Of a DNA stretch of 64,000 nucleotides, positions 43,038-51,067 are shown piece after piece (the stretch's first letter is position 1; each line of letters begins with the position of its first letter). The position numbers and the translations under genes were made by a program. The stretch is from Pseudomonas orientalis. GTDB lineage: Bacteria > Pseudomonadota > Gammaproteobacteria > Pseudomonadales > Pseudomonadaceae. The stretch lies in the NCBI RefSeq assembly GCF_001439815.1, contig NZ_JYLM01000013.1, forward strand, positions 102,976-166,975. The letters are read 5' to 3'. The notes below the pieces were generated by a model, which ran no database searches, had not been told where the DNA came from, and saw only the letters and a program-made list of their open reading frames with translations.

Positions 43038-43066
43038 CGAGTGAGCATTTGCCTCGTTTTGGTTCC
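43038..43066 (-). promoter_or_regulatory. Hrp box of the AvrE-family effector gene
   Basis: On the - strand: GGAACC (43066-43061, perfect), 16 bases, TCACTCG (43044-43038), a relaxed form of CCACNNA. Distance to the effector ATG (about 34 bases) equals that at hrpJ. Confidence 0.75.
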
Positions 43067-43147
43067 AGCGTGGCGCTATAACCCCAGCCCGGTCCCCGTC
43101 TCTTCTGCGCTAAAGTCTGCTGACAGGAAGACCAGATCATTCTCAAA

Positions 43148-44977
43148 ATGAACGGAGTTCAACGCGTGCTTTTTATTTCCCGCCGTCAACTGTCAACCGT
43201 TGCCTTCACGCTCGCCCTGGCCGGCTGCCACACCACGATCAATGAACAACCACCCGCACCGGAGCTGGGTTCGGGCTATCGCACCGACCTCGCCACTCGC
43301 CACGCCGCACGCCATATGGCAGCCGCCGCCAACCCCCTGGCCGCCGAAGCCGGGCGCGAAATGTTGCGTCAGGGTGGTTCGGCCATTGACGCCGCGATCG
43401 CCATGCAAGCGGTGCTGACACTGGTGGAACCGCAATCCTCCGGCATCGGCGGCGGCGCATTCATCATGCTGTGGGACGGCGAAAAAGTGCACGCCTACGA
43501 TGGCCGTGAAACCGCCCCGGCCGGCGCGACGGAACGGTTGTTCCTGAACGCCGACGGTACGCCCATGGCGTTCACCGATGCGCAGATTGGCGGGCGCTCG
43601 GTGGGCACGCCGGGGGTGTTGCGGGCACTGGAAATGGCCCACAGCAAGAGCGGCCGCCTGCCATGGTCCAAGCTGTTCGAACCGGCGATTCGTCTGTCCG
43701 AACAGGGTTTCGCGATCTCCCCGCGCCTGCACAGCTTGATTGCCGCCGACCGTTTTATTGCGCAATCGCCGGACATGGCCGCTTACTTTCTGAATGCCGA
43801 TGGTTCGCCGAAGGCCACCGGCACGCTGTTGAAGAACCCGGCGCTGGCGAAGGTGTTCAAACGTATCGCCAAGGAGGGGCCGAACGCGCTGTATCAGGGG
43901 CCGATTGCCGATGAAATCGCACGCAAGGTACAGGGCAATCGCAATGCCGGCAGCTTGAGCCAGGCCGACCTCAAGGGCTATGCCGCCAAGGAACGCACAC
44001 CGCTGTGTACCGACTACAAACAATGGAAGGTGTGTGGCATGCCGCCGCCCTCGTCGGGTGGGATCGCTGTTGCGCAAATCCTCGGCACATTGCAGGCGCT
44101 GCAAACGCGCGATCAACGCCTGGCCATTGCGCCGATGACGCCGCTCAAGAGCTCGTCGCCCGCCGGGCTTGAGCCCACGCCCGAGGCGGTGCATCTGATC
44201 GCTGAAGCCGGGCGCCTGGCTTTCGCCGACCGCGCGCTTTACGTGGCCGATGCCGACTTCACGCCGGTGCCGGTTGCCGGCCTCGTTGCGCCAGACTACC
44301 TGGCCCGGCGCGCCGCGCTGATCGGTGAGCGCAGCATGGGCATCGCCAAGCCGGGCCAGCCGGCAGGCCTTCAGGTAGCCTACGCGCCGGACCGTTCACC
44401 GCTGCGCATCTCCACCTCGCAAGTAGTGGCCGTGGATGACCAGGGCGGCGCCGTATCCATGACCACTACGATAGAGGCGGCGTTCGGCGCCCACGTCATG
44501 GTCCAGGGTTTTTTGCTCAATAATCAGATGACCGACTTCTCGTTCATCCCCGAAGAAAACGGCCAGCCCGTCGCCAACCGCGTGCAGCCCGGCAAGCGTC
44601 CGCGTTCGGCCATGGCGCCAACGCTGGTGTTCGATCGCCAGAGCGGTGAGTTGCTGGCCACCGTGGGTTCGCCGGGCGGCTCGCAGATCATCGAGTACGT
44701 GAGCAAAACACTGGTCGCTATGCTGGACTGGAAGCTCGACCCACAGGCCGCTATCGGCCTGCCGAACTTCGGCAGCCGCAATGGCGCAACCGAGCTGGAA
44801 GCCGGGCTGTTCAGCCCGGGCGTGAAGCAGGCCTTGAAGAACAAAGGTCATGAACTGAGCGAAATCGACATGACCAGCGGCGTCCAGGCGATCGTGCGCA
44901 CACGTGATGCCCAGGGCAAGGTGTCATTGAGCGGTGGTGCAGACCCGCGGCGTGAAGGCGAAGCACTGGGGGACTGA
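43148..44977 (+). CDS. ggt: Gamma-glutamyltransferase
   Basis: A 609-residue Ntn-hydrolase precursor that cleaves or transfers the gamma-glutamyl group of glutathione in the periplasm. N-terminal signal with LALAGC, a possible lipobox. Large-subunit motifs: GGSAIDAAIAMQAVLTLVEP and SGIGGGAFIMLWDG. The autoprocessing Thr423 (STSQVVAVDDQGGAVS aligns with the small-subunit start of E. coli GGT) is followed by FLLNNQMTDFSF, then RPRSAMAPTLVF and VGSPGGSQII. Not part of the effector gene's unit; its promoter lies in the 143-base divergent gap. Confidence 0.95.
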   Translation: MNGVQRVLFISRRQLSTVAFTLALAGCHTTINEQPPAPELGSGYRTDLATRHAARHMAAAANPLAAEAGREMLRQGGSAIDAAIAMQAVLTLVEPQSSGIGGGAFIMLWDGEKVHAYDGRETAPAGATERLFLNADGTPMAFTDAQIGGRSVGTPGVLRALEMAHSKSGRLPWSKLFEPAIRLSEQGFAISPRLHSLIAADRFIAQSPDMAAYFLNADGSPKATGTLLKNPALAKVFKRIAKEGPNALYQGPIADEIARKVQGNRNAGSLSQADLKGYAAKERTPLCTDYKQWKVCGMPPPSSGGIAVAQILGTLQALQTRDQRLAIAPMTPLKSSSPAGLEPTPEAVHLIAEAGRLAFADRALYVADADFTPVPVAGLVAPDYLARRAALIGERSMGIAKPGQPAGLQVAYAPDRSPLRISTSQVVAVDDQGGAVSMTTTIEAAFGAHVMVQGFLLNNQMTDFSFIPEENGQPVANRVQPGKRPRSAMAPTLVFDRQSGELLATVGSPGGSQIIEYVSKTLVAMLDWKLDPQAAIGLPNFGSRNGATELEAGLFSPGVKQALKNKGHELSEIDMTSGVQAIVRTRDAQGKVSLSGGADPRREGEALGD

Positions 44978-45038
44978 TCCGCCGGGGTGGCGAGGGCGAC
45001 TGCTCCCTCACCACCCATTTAAGCCCTGTAACGGACGG

Positions 45039-45695
45039 TCAGCGATTCGCTATCAGATGTGAACCGAACAAGACGTAGCATCCCCCGGCAAAACGATCGA
45101 GCCATTTACGCGAACGGCCGTAAAGAGCGGCCATGCGTTCGCTGGAAAACAACAGTGCCACACTGGTATACCAACTGAACGACAAGGTCGCCATGACGAT
45201 CACCGCCAACGTCAGCAACACCGGCGAAGGCGACGGCGGCATGGTGGATGCGAAGATAGTGGCGACGAACAGCGCCGCCTTGGGGTTGGACAGGTTACCC
45301 AACACCCCCAGACGCCAGGCGGAAAACAGCGAGCGCCGCGCCGCATCCGGCAACGGGCTCTGGCCCATATTCGCTGCCGAGCGCTTGAACAATTTGAGCC
45401 CCAGATAAATCAAATAGCAGCCCCCAATGATCTTGAACGCCAGGTACAACATAGGCGCGGCCGTAAACAGCGACTTGATCCCCAGTCCACCCGCCAATCC
45501 CCACAGGATCGTACCAGTGGCCACGCCCGCCGAAGCCACTACACCATGTCGGCGCGAACAGCTGGCGGCCAATTGGGCGGTGTTGAAAAAGTTGGGCCCA
45601 GGCGTGACCACGGCCACCGTCCACAGCAGGGCCAACGAGACCAGCGGCGCCACATAAGCGGGGTTGAACAGTTCCATCGCGGCCAGCGCCTTCAA
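45039..45695 (-). CDS. LysE-family amino-acid exporter
   Basis: A 218-residue membrane protein with about six helices and the family signature LLWTVAVVTPGPNFFNTAQL, then GATGTILWGL-like VATGTILWGLAGGLGIKSLF and YLIYLGLKLFKRS. Members export lysine, threonine or homoserine lactones; the substrate cannot be told. Start could be six codons downstream (MELFNPAYV). Divergent from the AraC regulator next to it, which is the usual arrangement for a regulated exporter. Confidence 0.9.
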   Translation of the reverse strand: MKALAAMELFNPAYVAPLVSLALLWTVAVVTPGPNFFNTAQLAASCSRRHGVVASAGVATGTILWGLAGGLGIKSLFTAAPMLYLAFKIIGGCYLIYLGLKLFKRSAANMGQSPLPDAARRSLFSAWRLGVLGNLSNPKAALFVATIFASTMPPSPSPVLLTLAVIVMATLSFSWYTSVALLFSSERMAALYGRSRKWLDRFAGGCYVLFGSHLIANR

Positions 45696-45814
45696 GGCAA
45701 TACACAGCCTGGATCATAGGCCTGGCCGAACAACTGCACAATCGTACAAGACCCCGGCAGACAAGGGCCGCAGACTCGGCTAACGTGTTTCCACCTTCTT
45801 TTGTGACAGTCACC

Positions 45815-46624
45815 ATGGGCAACCCTACCCACACGCTGGACTGGCTGCACCGCGCGCCGCACGCCAGTGGCCTGGACCGTATCGAAGCCTACTTTGCCGG
45901 CTTCGCATTCGACCCTCATCGCCATGACACCTACGCCATCGGGCGTACGCTGTTCGGTGTGCAGAGTTTTCATTATCGCGGCGGCATGACCCACAGTTTG
46001 CCCGGCACCACCATGGTGATTCACCCCGATGAAACCCATGACGGCCGCGCGGGCAGCGATGAAGGTTTCAAGTACCGGATGATCTACGTGGAACCGGCGC
46101 TGATCCAGCAGATCCTCGGCGGCAAGCCGTTGCCCTTCATACCCGGCGGCGTGTCCACCGACCCGCGACTGCACCGCGCCAGCGAGGTATTGCTGCAAAG
46201 CCTGGATTGCCCGATCGACCCGATGCAGGAGCAGGACGCCATGTTCGACCTGGCCCACGCGTTGAGCGCTGCGTCCGGCGTTATCACCAGTCGCAAATCC
46301 TTCGATTACATCGCCGCCGAGCGCGCCCGGGAATTTATCCACAGTGCCCTGGGCCGCAGCATCACCCTGGATGAAATCGCTGATCACGCCGCGCGCGACC
46401 GCTGGGCGTTGTCGCGGGATTTTCGCCTGCTGTTCGGCACCAGCCCCTACCGCTACCTGACCATGCGCCGGCTGGACCTGGTGCGCCAATTGCTGGCACA
46501 GGGCGTGTCCCTGGTGGATGCCGCGATGAGCGCCGGCTTCACCGACCAGAGCCACATGACCCGGCAATTTCGCAGCACCTACGGCATGCCGCCGTCGCGC
46601 TGGGTGAAAATGCTCGGACGCTGA
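45815..46624 (+). CDS. AraC-family transcriptional regulator
   Basis: A 269-residue regulator: N-terminal cupin-like sensing domain (AYFAGFAFDPHRHDTYAIGR, GTTMVIHPDETHDGR) and a C-terminal double helix-turn-helix (ITLDEIADHAARDRWALSRD, LLAQGVSLVDAAMSAGFTDQ, TYGMPPSRWVKMLG). ATG at 45815 starts the conserved part; an in-frame start ten codons upstream is less likely. It is divergent from the LysE exporter with about 120 bases between, so it probably controls it (inference). Confidence 0.91.
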   Translation: MGNPTHTLDWLHRAPHASGLDRIEAYFAGFAFDPHRHDTYAIGRTLFGVQSFHYRGGMTHSLPGTTMVIHPDETHDGRAGSDEGFKYRMIYVEPALIQQILGGKPLPFIPGGVSTDPRLHRASEVLLQSLDCPIDPMQEQDAMFDLAHALSAASGVITSRKSFDYIAAERAREFIHSALGRSITLDEIADHAARDRWALSRDFRLLFGTSPYRYLTMRRLDLVRQLLAQGVSLVDAAMSAGFTDQSHMTRQFRSTYGMPPSRWVKMLGR

Positions 46625-46678
46625 CTCAAGACCTGGAATGCATTCAAAATGTGGGAGGAGGCCAAGCCCTAATGCTTT

Positions 46679-46778
46679 TGTAGGAGCGAGCTTGCTCGCG
46701 AAAAACTCACAGGCGCCGCGTTCATTCAGGAAGCACGCGTTATCGTTAACGTTTTTCGCGAGCAAGCTCGCTCCTACA
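46679..46778. repeat. REPIN: inverted pair of GTAGGAGCGAGCTTGCTCGC-type REPs
   Basis: Arms TGTAGGAGCGAGCTTGCTCG at 46679 and its complement ending at 46778, the same family and size as at 12792-12891. A decayed half REP of the other family (TGTGGGAGGAGGCCAAGCCC) lies just before, at about 46650. Confidence 0.9.
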
Positions 46779-46934
46779 GACGGCATCAGGGCCTGCCCCT
46801 TCCCACAGTTCAGATAAGGCGGCGTTGGCATTTGGTCATGGTTTGTAAAGGGCCAGCAAGCCGTGTCCCTTTAAATTGCAGGACGTTTCCGAGACAATCC
46901 TCGCCGCCTTGTGCCTGTTGGAATCGATGGCTAG

Positions 46935-47148
46935 TCTTCGGCCCGTCACTGCCTTTTCGGTGATCGGGTTTAGTCGCCCGGATTTAATAGGCGCATGGTC
47001 CTCCATGAGGTTTTATGGTGGCTGTGCGCAGGGCGCCCTCGGGTGCGCCGGACTTTGCCTATTTGCCGGTCGACTAACCTGCGTACAGCCGCCACCCAAC
47101 GTTTAGTCGCGACGGGGTCGGCTCCTTTGAGCTAATAGGAGTTACACC
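46935..47148 (+). promoter_or_regulatory. Structured leader upstream of the DUF6124 gene
   Basis: About 210 bases with several nested hairpins. A stem CCCG/CGGG lies near 46942-46967, and CATGG/CCATG at 46994-47007. A long outer stem pairs GGTGGCTGTGCGCAGG (47017-47032) with CCTGCGTACAGCC and GCCACC (47078-47096), and contains GGCGC/GCGCC (47032-47049). The ten-mer GTTTAGTCGC occurs twice, at 46968 and 47101, before the RBS (TAGGAG). Leaders like this precede related small genes in other P. fluorescens genomes, as far as I recall. Function unknown: possible cis-regulatory RNA. Confidence 0.5.
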
Positions 47149-47385
47149 ATGACCAAAGCCCTTCCCGATCCACCCATGGATTGCCTCGTCGTCAATGAAG
47201 AACTCAGCTTCGAAGACGCCCAACTCTATATTTCCCATCTGATCCACAGCGCATCGGCTACGGTGTGGGACTGCTGCGATCACCTGCAACCCCACGACCG
47301 CGCAAGAATCCATGCCGCATGGCATCTGCTGGAAATGGCCAAAACGGTGATAAACCGCACCATCGAATGCATGCCACGAACCTGA
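47149..47385 (+). CDS. DUF6124 family small protein
   Basis: A 78-residue protein beginning MTKALPDPPMDCLVVNEELS, a typical opening of these small Pseudomonas proteins, followed by two predicted helices (FEDAQLYISHLIHSASATVW, RIHAAWHLLEMAKTVINRTI). TAGGAG precedes the ATG by eight bases. Function unknown. The family is confined largely to Pseudomonas and occurs in several paralogous copies per genome, usually behind the same type of leader. Confidence 0.82.
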   Translation: MTKALPDPPMDCLVVNEELSFEDAQLYISHLIHSASATVWDCCDHLQPHDRARIHAAWHLLEMAKTVINRTIECMPRT

Positions 47386-47402
47386 AAACACCACAAAACC
47401 AA

Positions 47403-47430
47403 TGTGGGAGGGGGCTTGCCCCCTCCCACA
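47403..47430. repeat. Single REP palindrome between convergent genes
   Basis: TGTGGGAGGGGGC then TTG and CCCCCTCCCACA form a near-perfect hairpin between the DUF6124 gene and the convergent transporter gene. It may serve as a bidirectional transcript end. Confidence 0.85.
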
Positions 47431-47460
47431 TGAATCACGATCATCGTCCTGCCCTGAGCC

Positions 47461-48756
47461 TCAGCCAGCCAGAGTGTGGCGCTTGCCGAACAGCGTCACA
47501 CTCGCCACGCCCACCGCCCCCATCACCGCGCAATACCCCACGCAAATCCACGGACTGGCAGGCATCAACGCAATCAGCAGCAGCGGTGTGGTACTCGCCC
47601 ACAGCGCATAAGCGATGTTGTAGGTAAAGGAAATCCCCGACACCCGCACTTGCGCCGGAAACAGCCCGACCATCACCGACGGCACCGTGCCCACCACGCC
47701 GCAGCTCAAGCCGGCCACGGCATACGCCGCGCCCAGCCAGACCCCGCCGCTGATCAGGCTGGCATACAGGACAAATACCCCCACCGGCAGCAGCAGGCTG
47801 TAGACCAGCACCGCGCGCCAGGCGCCGATGCGGTCCACCAGCAGGCCGGCCAATACGCAGCCGATGTTGAGAAACACAATGCCCAACGCGCTCAAGGCGA
47901 ACGTGCGGCTGGGGCTCATGCCGAAGGTTTTCTGCATCATGGTCGGGGTGATGACGACCAGCACCACCACGGCCGACGTCAGCACGCACGTGAGGATCAT
48001 CGCCGGCAGCAGCACGGCGCGGTGGTCGCGCAATACGGTGCGCAGCGGCAGTTCGGCGGCGGCCTGGCGGCGCGCCTGCATTTCCAGAAAGACCGGGGTT
48101 TCGCTGAGCCAGCGGCGCAGCCATACGCCGATCACGCCGAATACGCCGCCGAGCAGGAAGGGGAAACGCCAGGCGTAGTCGAGAATCTCGGCCGGGGTGA
48201 AGACCTGTGCGAGCAGCGTGGCCGTCAGTGCGCCGAGCAAATAACCGAAGGTCAGGCCGGCTTGCAGGAAACCCAAGGCATACCCGCGATGACTGCGCGG
48301 GGCGTGCTCGGCGACGAAGGTCCAGGCGCTGGGCACTTCACCGCCCACTGCGGCGCCTTGCAACACGCGCAGCGCCAGCAGGATCAGCGGTGCGAAATAG
48401 CCGATCTGCGCGTAGGTCGGCATGATTCCGATCAGCAGGCAGGGCAAGGCCATCATCAGGATGCTCAAGCTGAACACGCGCTTGCGACCCAGGTGGTCGG
48501 CAAAGTGCGCCATCAGGATGCCGCCCAACGGGCGCGCGAGGTAGCCGGTCACGAAGATGCCGAAGCTTTGCAACAGGCGCAGCCACTCGGGCATTTGCGG
48601 CGGGAAAAACAGTTGGCTGAGGGTCAGCGCGAAGAACACGAAGATAATGAAGTCGTAGATTTCCAGGGCGCCACCGAGGGCGGCCAGGCCCAGGGTTTTG
48701 TAGTCGGAGCGGGAGAAACGCTGCGCCTGTGAAGAAGCGGTGGCAGTCATGTGCAT
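47461..48756 (-). CDS. MFS transporter, metabolite:H+ symporter (MHS) type
   Basis: A 431-residue transporter with twelve predicted membrane helices. MHS features: LGGALEIYDFIIFVFFALTL with the acidic residue in helix 1, RPLGGILMAHFADHLGRKRV (loop 2-3 signature) and LRVLQGAAVGGEVPSAWTFV. Relatives carry proline, betaine, citrate or alpha-ketoglutarate with protons; the substrate here is unknown. A second ATG two codons on is an alternative start. The gene stands alone. Confidence 0.91.
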   Translation of the reverse strand: MHMTATASSQAQRFSRSDYKTLGLAALGGALEIYDFIIFVFFALTLSQLFFPPQMPEWLRLLQSFGIFVTGYLARPLGGILMAHFADHLGRKRVFSLSILMMALPCLLIGIMPTYAQIGYFAPLILLALRVLQGAAVGGEVPSAWTFVAEHAPRSHRGYALGFLQAGLTFGYLLGALTATLLAQVFTPAEILDYAWRFPFLLGGVFGVIGVWLRRWLSETPVFLEMQARRQAAAELPLRTVLRDHRAVLLPAMILTCVLTSAVVVLVVITPTMMQKTFGMSPSRTFALSALGIVFLNIGCVLAGLLVDRIGAWRAVLVYSLLLPVGVFVLYASLISGGVWLGAAYAVAGLSCGVVGTVPSVMVGLFPAQVRVSGISFTYNIAYALWASTTPLLLIALMPASPWICVGYCAVMGAVGVASVTLFGKRHTLAG

Positions 48757-48945
48757 GCTCGGCAGACAAACAAAATGGCGTGCAGATTATGAGCTGAACC
48801 GGATCCTGGCAATCGCGACAGATATATTTGTTTTACTCATTGATCGATGAAGATACCTACATTCCCAAATCAATGAGCGTAGCGGAACATGCCGCAAAAC
48901 TGACGCGCCTGCCGTTGCAACAGGCGCAATCACGAAGACTCACCG

Positions 48946-49089
48946 TCATACCGGACGCGCCTCAGCCAATACCTTGGCACGAAACTTCAGCGGTAATCGG
49001 CAGGTGTCAGCAAATCCGGAGATGCGAAAACGTCCCACCACTTCTCTGACGGCTGCTCGTTGTAAATCAAGGGCGGTTGAAGGTTTCAC
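48946..49089 (-). pseudogene. Remnant of a minimal nucleotidyltransferase (MNT) antitoxin gene
   Basis: A 47-codon frame from GTG at 49089, with GAGGTG just upstream. Its N-terminus (KPSTALDLQRAAVREVVGRF) and C-terminus (LPLKFRAKVLAEARPV) match the two ends of about 97-residue MNT-domain proteins of HEPN-MNT toxin-antitoxin pairs. The middle, including the catalytic GS-x10-DxD region, is missing, and DLLTPAD of the family is readable only in another frame, so there is an internal deletion plus a frameshift. No HEPN partner follows. The rest of the 48757-49244 gap holds nothing else I can identify. Confidence 0.65.
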
Positions 49090-49244
49090 GGTTCACCTCG
49101 GTGACATCCATTAGAAGACGAGTCTAGCAGCGCTCGCACTGAGTAGACACGCCCCACCCTTCAAACCGGTGTCTTCGTTCCGTCACATTGCGTTGCTACC
49201 GTCCTGCGAAATATCTTGCAACATCTCGCCAAGGATTCCCGCGC

Positions 49245-50945
49245 ATGAGTGACGAGCACGAAGATCGCCCTTCCACAGATTCCATAGGCCAGCCGCCGGT
49301 TGACTCCAGTCGCCGCCGATTCCTGGGGGGCGCTGCGGTGCTGGGGGTGGGCGCGACCTTGAGTGCCTGCGGCAATACCAGCGAGGCACCGGAAAAACCG
49401 GTGACGCGGCCACTTACAACACAGGAGCTAGACAAGGCCCTGCGCGACCAAGTGAAAACCGTCGTCGTGATTTACGCGGAGAACCGCAGCTTCAACAATC
49501 TGTTTGCGGAGTTCCCCGGGCTGGAGAAACCGCTCTCGGCGCTTTCCGCTACGGATTACCAGCAACGTGACCGCGACGGCAGCGTATTGCCCGCCCTCCC
49601 CCCGACCTGGGGCGGCGTGTTGCAGGTCGGCCCGCAAAGCGTGGATGGGGTGACCTACCCGAGCGCCGTGCAGTTCCAGGAAAACCTGCCCAACGCACCG
49701 TTCGCCCTCAAGGGCCCGAATGCCGAAGACTTGCCCCTGAGCCTGGTGACCCGTGACTTGTGGCACGTGTTCTATCAGAACCAGATGCAGATCAACGGCG
49801 GCAAAAATGATGGTTTCGTGGCCTGGGGCGATTCCGGCGGCCTGGTGATGGGCCATTACGCCCAGAGCCGTTACTCCCTGCGCTTGTGGGACGTCGCCCG
49901 GGAGTTCGTGCTGTGCGATAACTTCTTCCAGGGCGCGTTCGGCGGCTCGTTCCTTAACCATCAATACCTGATCAGCGCCACCGCGCCGACCTATCCCAAT
50001 GCTGCGCAATCGGTGGCCAAGGCGCAGATCGCCACGCTGCAAAGCGACGCCCCCGGCGACACGCGCCTCAAACCCCTGGACACCTCGCCGGCCAGTGCCA
50101 TGACCGGCCCGCCGCAGTTCGGCCCCAGCGCCTTGACGCCGGACGGTTACGCGGTCAACACGCTGGCGCCGCCCTATTGGCCGACCTGGATCCGCGACCC
50201 GCAAAACCCCGATTATTCCAAACCGGACCTGCCCAACGTGCTGGTGCCGCAAACCCATGACCACATTGGCGACAAGCTCTCGAAAAAGAACATCGACTGG
50301 GCCTGGTACGCCGGCGCGTGGCAAGCCACCCTCGATCAATTCAAGGACTCGGGCGGTATCCCCAAGATCCCGAACTTCCAGTATCACCATCAGCCGTTCA
50401 ACTACTTCAAGCAGCAGGGCCCGGAGAACCGCGCGGAACGCGACAAACGCCTGCGCGACGGCGGCTTGGGCGATGAAGCGAGCACCAATAGGTTCTTCGC
50501 CGACGCCCAGGCGGGCAAGCTGCCCGCCGTGAGTTTCTACAAGCCCCAGGGCAACCTGAACATGCACGCCGGCTATGCCGATGTGGCCTCGGGCGACCGG
50601 CATATCGTGCGCGCCCTCAAGGTGCTGCAGGAAAGCCCGCAGTGGAACAACATGGTGGTGGTGGTGACCGTCGATGAAAACGGCGGCTGGTGGGACCACG
50701 TGGCACCGCCCAAGGGTGACCGCTGGGGCCCGGGCACGCGGGTTCCGGCGCTGGTGGTGTCGCCGTTCGCGCGCAAGGGCACGGTTGACCATACGGTCTA
50801 CGACACCGCGTCGATCCTGCGCCTGATCACCCGCGTGTTTGAGCTGGAGACCCTGGATGGCCTCAAGCAAAGGGACGATGCGATGCGCGCGCGCGGCCAG
50901 AAACCCATGGGGGATTTGAGCAACGCCTTGCAGTTCAGGGTTTAG
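49245..50945 (+). CDS. acpA: Tat-exported phosphoesterase (acid phosphatase AcpA / phospholipase C family)
   Basis: A 566-residue enzyme of the alkaline-phosphatase-like phosphoesterase family. A twin-arginine motif SRRRFLGG (residues 22-29) is followed by LSACG, so it may also be lipidated at Cys42. The catalytic region includes VVVIYAENRSFNNLF, NHQYLISATAPTYPN and VTVDENGGWWDHVAPP with RVPALVVSPFARKG. Members hydrolyse phosphomonoesters or phospholipids in the periplasm. ATG at 49245 gives the Tat signal near the N-terminus; an in-frame start at 49188 is less likely. No Pho box was recognised upstream. Confidence 0.88.
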   Translation: MSDEHEDRPSTDSIGQPPVDSSRRRFLGGAAVLGVGATLSACGNTSEAPEKPVTRPLTTQELDKALRDQVKTVVVIYAENRSFNNLFAEFPGLEKPLSALSATDYQQRDRDGSVLPALPPTWGGVLQVGPQSVDGVTYPSAVQFQENLPNAPFALKGPNAEDLPLSLVTRDLWHVFYQNQMQINGGKNDGFVAWGDSGGLVMGHYAQSRYSLRLWDVAREFVLCDNFFQGAFGGSFLNHQYLISATAPTYPNAAQSVAKAQIATLQSDAPGDTRLKPLDTSPASAMTGPPQFGPSALTPDGYAVNTLAPPYWPTWIRDPQNPDYSKPDLPNVLVPQTHDHIGDKLSKKNIDWAWYAGAWQATLDQFKDSGGIPKIPNFQYHHQPFNYFKQQGPENRAERDKRLRDGGLGDEASTNRFFADAQAGKLPAVSFYKPQGNLNMHAGYADVASGDRHIVRALKVLQESPQWNNMVVVVTVDENGGWWDHVAPPKGDRWGPGTRVPALVVSPFARKGTVDHTVYDTASILRLITRVFELETLDGLKQRDDAMRARGQKPMGDLSNALQFRV

Positions 50946-51067
50946 CGTCACTTATCCAATCGCGACACCCGCTGCGATTTAGCACGCGGTTTTCCTGGTC
51001 AGCCGCTACTGTGTGAAGGTGGGCTTTCACCCCGCGCAGACGGGCTTTCGCTGACAAGGAATCAACT

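Noticed and set aside
46876..47106. 76-codon frame through the DUF6124 leader
   Set aside because: It coincides with the base-paired leader, lacks a clear RBS and resembles no protein I know; RNA structure explains the sequence better.
48828..49049. 73-codon + strand frame after the MHS transporter
   Set aside because: Non-ATG start, no RBS, and the opposite strand carries the recognisable MNT remnant.
49428..50951. 507-codon frame antisense to acpA
   Set aside because: Opposite a well-supported Tat phosphatase; Arg/His/Val-rich translation of no known family.
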